Assembly: GCA_937915865.1 (NCBI GenBank)
Contig: CALGIG010000089.1
Coordinates: 1-9,580, forward strand
DNA: 9,580 bases
Direction: 5' to 3'
DNA from: an uncultured Prolixibacteraceae bacterium
GTDB taxonomy: Bacteria; Bacteroidota; Bacteroidia; Bacteroidales; Prolixibacteraceae
The notes under the pieces were generated by a model. It ran no database searches. It had not been told where the DNA came from and saw only the letters and a list, made by a program, of their open reading frames with translations. This document shows, piece after piece, positions 1-5,100 of this stretch; within the stretch, counting starts at the first letter, position 1, and each line of letters begins with the position of its first letter. Both the position numbers and the translations under genes were made by a program.

Positions 1-47
1 ACGAGATAAGCTAGTGACTGGAGTTCAGACGTGTGCTCTTCCGATCT
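1..47. other. Illumina TruSeq adapter/index remnant (artefact)
   Basis: This is sequencing adapter, not genome. Bases 1-7 match the end of the P7 flow-cell primer, bases 8-13 (AAGCTA) sit where the six-base index lies, and bases 14-47 match the standard TruSeq multiplexing adapter ending in CCGATCT. AAGCTA is the reverse complement of TAGCTT, which I recall as TruSeq index 10. The contig therefore ends in an untrimmed adapter-ligated read, and genomic sequence starts at about base 48. A GTG at 33-35 lies inside the adapter and opens a false start for the next gene. Confidence 0.97.
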
Positions 48-776
48 TCTCATATACTCGGAAATGCGTTTGATCGCCTAAAGGAATTTATTGGGTCCTA
101 TGAGTTTAGAGATGCTGAAGAGGAGATTCACTTTTTCAAAAACGTTAAACCCCGTTTATGCGCCCATCTGATTTATTACCGTGCAATCTATAATATTGAA
201 ATGAACCGCCCGGTGGGAAGCATTGAAGTTCAACGAACGTACCTGCACAAAGAGCTGGAAGAAATACAGGACTTTATAAACAAACGGTTGGATTTTTACC
301 GTTACTGGCGTTCTGGTTGCACCAACTTAGATGAAATTTATTTTATGCGGGATAAAACCGACATGGAGCTTTATCTGGAATCCTTCTATTATGAACTTGA
401 CCCGAAGTTTTCCACCAATTATGACTTTAAGGTTGCCCGGATACAGGCAAATGACATGTTACAGGTTTTCATTCGATCAGAACTGGAGGCATTGGAAGAA
501 ACCCGTTATAAAAATAATGATGCTGAACGATACCAGTTGCATATTCGGTTAAATGCTAAAAAAAATGACATAATAGAGTTGCTATATGGCCTGGATACGA
601 TAAACTTCTTTGGAGAAATTTCTTTGAAGCGGGTAACTGCACTTGTCGAAAAGGAATTTGATATTGACCTGGGAAATATATCCCGGACATTTGCAGAAAT
701 GAAGTCACGCAATGCTCCTACTCCTTTCCTCGATAAAATGCGTGATTCTCTGTTGAAGCGTATGGGACGAAAATAA
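48..776 (+). CDS. rteC: RteC-family regulator, 5'-truncated by the contig end
   Basis: This is the C-terminal 242 residues of an RteC-family protein. In CTnDOT, RteC is the DNA-binding activator, controlled by the RteA/RteB two-component system, that turns on the excision operon. The family signature is clear near the start of the surviving part: an E-I-H-F-F-K segment, then KPRLCAHLIYYRAIYNIE. The last 60 or so residues (NFFGEISLKRVTALVEKEF, then DIDLGNISRTFAEMK and PTPFLDKMRDSLLKRM) fit the winged-helix DNA-binding end of the family. The reading frame runs back into the adapter, so the apparent GTG start at 33 and its first residues (MLFRS) are artefacts; the true start is missing. How many residues are lost cannot be told from here. 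The gene ends with TAA and is followed by a 330-bp gene-free region leading to an excisionase-like gene, the position expected for its target. Confidence 0.93.
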   Translation, partial: SHILGNAFDRLKEFIGSYEFRDAEEEIHFFKNVKPRLCAHLIYYRAIYNIEMNRPVGSIEVQRTYLHKELEEIQDFINKRLDFYRYWRSGCTNLDEIYFMRDKTDMELYLESFYYELDPKFSTNYDFKVARIQANDMLQVFIRSELEALEETRYKNNDAERYQLHIRLNAKKNDIIELLYGLDTINFFGEISLKRVTALVEKEFDIDLGNISRTFAEMKSRNAPTPFLDKMRDSLLKRMGRK

Positions 777-801
777 GTAGAAACAGAGTCACCCGGAGGC
801 T

Positions 802-906
802 CGGTATTTTTAGTTTATACCTGCCTTAGTGTCATTTTTTACTGCCAATGCGGGTATTTTCATTTTTTTTTCATACCGGATGTATCAGGCTCAATTTTTA
901 CTGCCA
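802..906. repeat. Degenerate tandem repeat with inverted GGTAT/ATACC arms
   Basis: Two diverged units lie side by side. Each starts with (C)GGTATTTT, continues to an ATACC arm, and ends in a nearly identical 16-base block (832-847 and 891-906, 15 of 16 bases equal, core TTTTTACTGCCA). In unit one the inverted arms are GGTAT at 803-807 and ATACC at 817-821; in unit two they are at 853-857 and 873-877. The 16-base blocks are 59 bases apart. Repeated sites with dyad arms upstream of an activator-dependent gene suggest regulator binding, possibly by RteC, but no site is proven. Confidence 0.6.
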
Positions 907-962
907 TTTAATTACTTGCATAACAGGTACTTATAAAATACACACAGAGTTTGCCACTTTTA

Positions 963-1023
963 ATTAGGCTGCTAATCCGGTATTAGGCGTACGTTAAAAG
1001 GCCTTAGATGAATAGATTAAGGC
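963..1023. promoter_or_regulatory. Cluster of phased inverted half sites
   Basis: Three alternating half sites, ATTAG (963-967), CTAAT (972-976) and ATTAG (982-986), start 9 and 10 bases apart, about one helix turn each. They are followed by a perfect 6-bp inverted repeat, GCCTTA (1001-1006) and TAAGGC (1018-1023), with an 11-base spacer. Such phased dyads are typical of operator or accessory-protein sites. In this AT-rich stretch some could occur by chance. The bound protein, if any, could be RteC or the excisionase-like protein encoded just downstream. Confidence 0.4.
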
Positions 1024-1106
1024 AAAAATCATAAAAAACAATACAGAGGCTCCTTACAACGGGTATTGAAAAGCAGGAACTTTGCTATACTAAAAGGCAG
1101 AGAGAT

Positions 1107-1463
1107 ATGCGAATCAACGACGATTTACAGGACTGGATGCAAACATGGTTCGAGCAATTTATAAAGCGCTTTGACCGCATAGAACGTCATTTGGAGAAAA
1201 TGGCCATTAAAGAAAAATTACTGGATGGCGAACGGCTACTTGATAATCAGGATATTTGCCAACTTCTCAACGTAAGCAAACGGACGTTACAGCGATACCG
1301 CTCGTCGGGTGAGTTGCCCTACCAAATGATCTACCATAAGACTTTTTATAAAGAGAGCGATGTCGAAGCGTTTATCAAGGCCAATTTCGCCAAAGGCGAA
1401 GACACGGAGGGTGACAATCCCGAAGAAGATACAGGGGGCGACCACGAAGACACAGACGGCTGA
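1107..1463 (+). CDS. Excisionase-like helix-turn-helix protein (Xis2c/Xis2d type)
   Basis: This 118-residue protein has three parts. Residues 1-38 are an amphipathic, probably coiled-coil helix (FEQFIKRFDRIERHLEKM). Residues 43-92 form a MerR/excisionase-like helix-turn-helix (HTH_17 type) with the characteristic order LLDNQDICQLLNVSKRTLQRYR, SGELPY and a wing ending in FYKESDVEAFI. Residues 97-118 are a very acidic tail rich in D, E and G. Proteins of this size and build serve in Bacteroidetes elements as recombination directionality factors (Xis2c and Xis2d of CTnDOT) or as small regulators; I cannot say which. The ATG has purine-rich sequence (GGCAGAGAG) just upstream. The gene stands alone with a hairpin behind it, and unlike in CTnDOT no second xis or exc gene follows on this strand. 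It ends in TGA, so TGA is a normal stop here. Confidence 0.82.
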   Translation: MRINDDLQDWMQTWFEQFIKRFDRIERHLEKMAIKEKLLDGERLLDNQDICQLLNVSKRTLQRYRSSGELPYQMIYHKTFYKESDVEAFIKANFAKGEDTEGDNPEEDTGGDHEDTDG

Positions 1464-1497
1464 CCATTTGTTTGAGGCTCATGGTATATTGTTACAA

Positions 1498-1539
1498 GAA
1501 GCCCACACTGTCGTGATGACAGGCGTGGGCTTCGATTTT
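1498..1539 (+). terminator. Hairpin terminator after the excisionase-like gene
   Basis: GAAGCCCAC (1498-1506) pairs perfectly with GTGGGCTTC (1525-1533). After a small internal bulge, CTGTC (1508-1512) pairs with GACAG (1518-1522) around a 5-base loop. The stem is followed by GATTTT. The T run is short and interrupted, so termination may be moderate. It lies 35 bases after the stop of the gene upstream and ahead of the acetyltransferase promoter, so it should separate the two transcripts. Confidence 0.72.
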
Positions 1540-1575
1540 ATGGAAATGAATAGTCAAATTTCGGACAAAACGGGC

Positions 1576-1583
1576 TATTTTTG
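1576..1583 (+). promoter_or_regulatory. Bacteroides-type -7 box of the acetyltransferase gene
   Basis: TATTTTTG matches the Bacteroidetes -7 consensus TAnnTTTG exactly. It would start transcription near base 1590, leaving a leader of about 20 bases that contains GGAG (1598-1601) 9 bases before the ATG at 1611. No good -33 TTTG lies at the usual 19-21 base distance. The position, just after a terminator and just before a gene, supports it. Confidence 0.45.
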
Positions 1584-1610
1584 TATGGATTAAAAACGGA
1601 GATTTTCAAA

Positions 1611-2150
1611 ATGGTAAATATTGAAACCGACAGATTAATCATACGGCTTGCCGAACCGGAGGATGCGGAAGCTATATATTCTTATCGTTCTGACGTTATC
1701 GAAAATAAGTATCAGGGATGGTTCCCCGGTTCTATGAAGGAAGTCCGTGATTATATCAGCAACATGCCGAAAACTTTTGATATTTCCGATATATGTTTTC
1801 AGTTTGCTATTATTACAGTGGATGAAAACCGGTTAATTGGCGATATGGGAATTATTTTCACTAATCATGATAAAATGCAGGCTGAAATTGGTTGTACGCT
1901 TCATAAGGATTATCAGGGTAAAGGTTACGCAACAGAAGCATTGAATGCAATGGTAAAGTACTTGTTCTTAATGCTTAACAAACATCGAATCGTTGCATCT
2001 GTTGATCCGAGAAATACAGCCTCTATCCGGTTAATTGAAAGATTAGGGTTTAGAAAGGAAGCCCACTTTCGGGAAAGTTACTACCTGCGTGGGGAATGGG
2101 TAGATGACATCATATATGCCTTGCTTAGCAGAGAGTATACTGACGACTAA
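1611..2150 (+). CDS. GNAT-family N-acetyltransferase (RimJ/RimL-like)
   Basis: This 179-residue protein is a GNAT acetyltransferase, which moves an acetyl group from acetyl-CoA to an amine. It starts with the usual IETDRLIIRLAEPEDAEAIY of the RimJ/RimL (Acetyltransf_3) branch, has a central strand ending AEIGCTLHKDYQ, and carries the acetyl-CoA pyrophosphate loop Q-G-K-G-Y-A at residues 102-107. The late SVDPRNTASIRLIERLGF segment is also typical of the family. The substrate cannot be told: protein N-termini, small amines and antibiotics are all possible, and no known resistance enzyme is recognised. The frame extends up to a TTG at 1581, but the ATG at 1611 is preferred because it has GGAG upstream, gives the normal family start, and leaves the -7 box outside the gene. 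With its own promoter and terminator it looks like a self-contained passenger gene in the element. Confidence 0.9.
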   Translation: MVNIETDRLIIRLAEPEDAEAIYSYRSDVIENKYQGWFPGSMKEVRDYISNMPKTFDISDICFQFAIITVDENRLIGDMGIIFTNHDKMQAEIGCTLHKDYQGKGYATEALNAMVKYLFLMLNKHRIVASVDPRNTASIRLIERLGFRKEAHFRESYYLRGEWVDDIIYALLSREYTDD

Positions 2151-2155
2151 AATGT

Positions 2156-2190
2156 AAAAGACCGTTGGAATTTACTTCCAACGGTCTTTT
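2156..2190. terminator. Bidirectional terminator between convergent genes
   Basis: A perfect 15-bp inverted repeat (arms 2156-2170 and 2176-2190) surrounds a 5-base TTTAC loop. The arms begin with AAAAG and end with CTTTT, so transcripts from either strand form a hairpin followed by a T run. It lies 5 bases after the acetyltransferase stop and 5 bases beyond the stop of the methyltransferase-helicase on the other strand, so it should serve both. Confidence 0.93.
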
Positions 2191-2195
2191 CAATA

Positions 2196-5100
2196 TTAGA
2201 TTTTAAAACCTTTTTTCTCCGGTACTCCGTTTGACGGAGGTAATATGGAAACTCTTTCTTCCAAAAACGCATTGATGTTTTTCTGGTTATCCTGCATAGG
2301 CACAAATTTAGTTTCCCCTTTCGGAACGCCCGCCATGATACCTATACTCTGTTCTATTGGCTTAAGGGATGCTTCGATTTTACGTTCCATAATTTTCATT
2401 TCCGCTTTTAAGGCTTTCAACTCGTCCTCTTTCTTCCAGGGGCTTTCCACCACAGCTTTAAGCGTGGGAATATCTTTCATCAGCTTTTCGTTGTTCGCTT
2501 TATACTTCTCTAACAGGGCGGGCATGGTGTCGAGGGCATTCAGGAAATTGGCTGCCGCCAGCTTCGGGTCGGCGGCAAGGTGCCCGTGATTGTAGTTATA
2601 CAGAATCTCACCCTCGCCTTTGACAAAGAAGCGGTTCTGCACCAGGTCGAAGCCGTCCTTCACGGTGGTTTCGGATTTTACCAATAAGGTAAAACCATAG
2701 AGCGACCCGATAGGCTCTGATAAACCATGAGTCCGCGCTTTGTCGGCAATCTCGTTCAGCCTCTTGCCAACGGATACGGGGTCGGTTGCCGCAAAACCGT
2801 CTAACCTAACCGGGTTAAGACGTGTACCGTCCGGCGAGGCCTGCACACGGGCGTTGAACGCTTCCACATCTCTGGATATACGGACGATAAATCCCCTGTT
2901 GGTTTCGACTGATTTCATTATCTCCGCCAACTTGAAACGGGTCGAAGATTTTCCCTGCATAAATGCCCTCCGTTCGCTTTCCAACGCGGTAATTTTCTTC
3001 TCCAACCGCGATTTTTCGAGTAATTCGGTATTGCCGGAAAGGATCGCCACATATTCGGAGAAATTCATGCCGCTTTTCTCGTCCATGCTGCCCTCGTCAA
3101 TGGTACGGCTACCCATGTTGTTGTTCTTTAGCTGATTGATAAACAGCTGCTTGTTGTGCAACAACCCGAATTTATAAGCGTCCAGCGACTTTTCGACCGC
3201 ATAAATTACTACATCTACCTTGTTACCGGCGTGTAACCTGGCCGCTTCATTCCCTCTACGGATTGCCCGCCCGTCACGCTGCTCCAAATCAGAAGGCCGC
3301 CAGGGCGCATCAAGGTGGTGGACGGCTACGCACCGTTTTTGAGCGTTTACACCGGTTCCCAACATTTCGGTCGAGCCAAACAACACGCGGATTTTACCCT
3401 CGTTCATGTCCTTTATCATCGCCTTACGGGACTTCTCCGTTCCGGCTTCCTGGATAAACCGTATTTCGGATGCCGGGATACCGTAGTGAGTGATAAGCTT
3501 ATTTTTAATCTCGCTGTACGGGTTCCAACTATCGGGTTTGTAAGTTCCCAAATCCGAAAACACGAACTGTGTTCCTTTTTGCGCCGTGTATGTATTATAG
3601 TATCCGGCAATAACGGCGGCAGCGTGGCTGGCCTTATTGTCGATATGATCGTCGTATTTCTGAGGATCAATCAGGCGCATATCGAGGCTCATTTTGCGGG
3701 CGTAGTCCGTTGCTATGAGCATCCGCGCCTTATCCTCGCTTTCGGTCAGCGGTTCTCGTCCCAAAATGGTCGCATCGCCCGTTTTGGCGAAAACCATGAG
3801 TTTTTGGATAAACTCCTGCTGGTCAGGCGTAGGCGGAATATTGTGCAGAATCTCATTCTTTTCCGGCCGGTCGATACCAATGTCCTTCGCCGTGCGGAAG
3901 TCCGTAATTTCGGAGTAAAAGGCGGCCAGTTCGGGTACTTTGATGAAATAGCGGAACCGCTCTTTCTGTACAATCTGATTCGTGACCGAGAACTCGTAAT
4001 CTTTGGTTTTCCTGGCGTAGATGGCCGCCCAGGCATCGAAGGTATTAATACCCTGCCTTTCCAGTTCTTTAGGGCGCAGGTATTTGAAAAGCAGATACAA
4101 TTCAGTAAGCGAGTTGGAGATGGTCGTACCGGAAAGGAAAGTCGCACCGAGGTCTTTGCCCGTACGATCCTGAATGGTACGCACGGCAAAAAGCATGTTT
4201 AGCGCCCGCTGTGAACCGTCGGAATTTCCCAGCCCGGCCACGCGGTCGTGCCGGGTATTGAAGGTCAGGTTCTTGAATTTATGGGATTCATCGACGAATA
4301 AATGGTCGATTCCCATCAAACGGAAGTCCACCGCATCGTCCTTACGGGTTTCTATCTGGTGTGCAATCCCTTTCAGGCGGGCTTCCAGATTGGCCTGCCG
4401 TTTCTGACAGCCTTTGAGCATATAGTTGGAAACCTCCCTGCCCTGGTTACGCAGCACTTCCAGGTTTTCCTCGACACTATCCAGCTCTCTCTGTAAGATG
4501 TCGCGCTGGATTTCCGGGGATTGCGGGATCATCCCGAACTGTTCATGGGTCAAAATCACCGCGTCCCAGTTGTTATTTTTCATCTCGTTGAAGATGCTGG
4601 CGCGTTTGGCGGGAGTAAAATCCTCTTTGCCTGGATAGAGAACCTTTGCATTCGGGTAAGCTGTACAGAAGGTTTGGGCGATTTCGTGTACGTTGGCTTT
4701 CAGGGCGATTATCATCGGCTTGTTGACCAGTCCCAGCCGCTTCATTTCCATTGCCCCGCAACACATAACCAGCGTTTTGCCGGCCCCTACCTCGTGGTCA
4801 CAGATTCCTCCCCCGTTGGTTTTCAGCATCCATACGGCGTCTTTTTGGCTTTTATACAGGTCATCAATACCCAGCGCTTTCAGGTCAAGTCCCGGAAAGG
4901 CCTGGTGGCTGCCGTCATACTCCGGTCGCGCAAAACAGTTGAAGGTGCGGTTGTAAAGCATACTCAGCCGGTCTTTGAACTCCGGCGACTGTTCGCGAAG
5001 CCAGTCCGAAAAACCGTTGCGCATCTCTTCGATTTTACTGTTGGCAAGTTGGATCGCCTGCCCGTCGGGTACTTTGACCTCCTTATCGTCTTTGATAACC

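Larger units (their letters stand above)
777..1106 (+). promoter_or_regulatory. Repeat-rich intergenic control region
   Basis: No coding sequence is apparent in these 330 bases. The stretch is AT-rich and carries several short motifs: four copies of GGTATT (803, 853, 979, 1062) and two reverse-orientation ATACC copies (817, 873), a 16-bp direct repeat, and two groups of short inverted half sites, described separately. Upstream of the ATG at 1107 there is only an imperfect Bacteroides -7 box, GAACTTTG at 1077-1084 (consensus TAnnTTTG, first base wrong), with no good -33 TTTG. A weak basal promoter fits a gene that needs an activator. By analogy with CTnDOT, where RteC acts upstream of the excision genes, this is the likely RteC target; that role is inferred, not seen. 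Confidence 0.6.

Noticed and set aside
786..812. Terminator for rteC just after its stop
   Set aside because: Only three-base stems can be drawn (for example ACC with GGT) before the TATTTTT run; too weak to call.
1581..1610. TTG at 1581 as the acetyltransferase start
   Set aside because: It overlaps the -7 box, adds residues not typical of the family, and the ATG at 1611 has a GGAG at good spacing.
3315..4202. A 295-codon open frame on the + strand inside the methyltransferase-helicase gene
   Set aside because: It is antisense to conserved helicase motifs (DESH to GTGVNAQ region), its translation shows no recognisable family, and the opposite strand is plainly coding. Another long antisense frame at 4521-5216 is rejected for the same reason.
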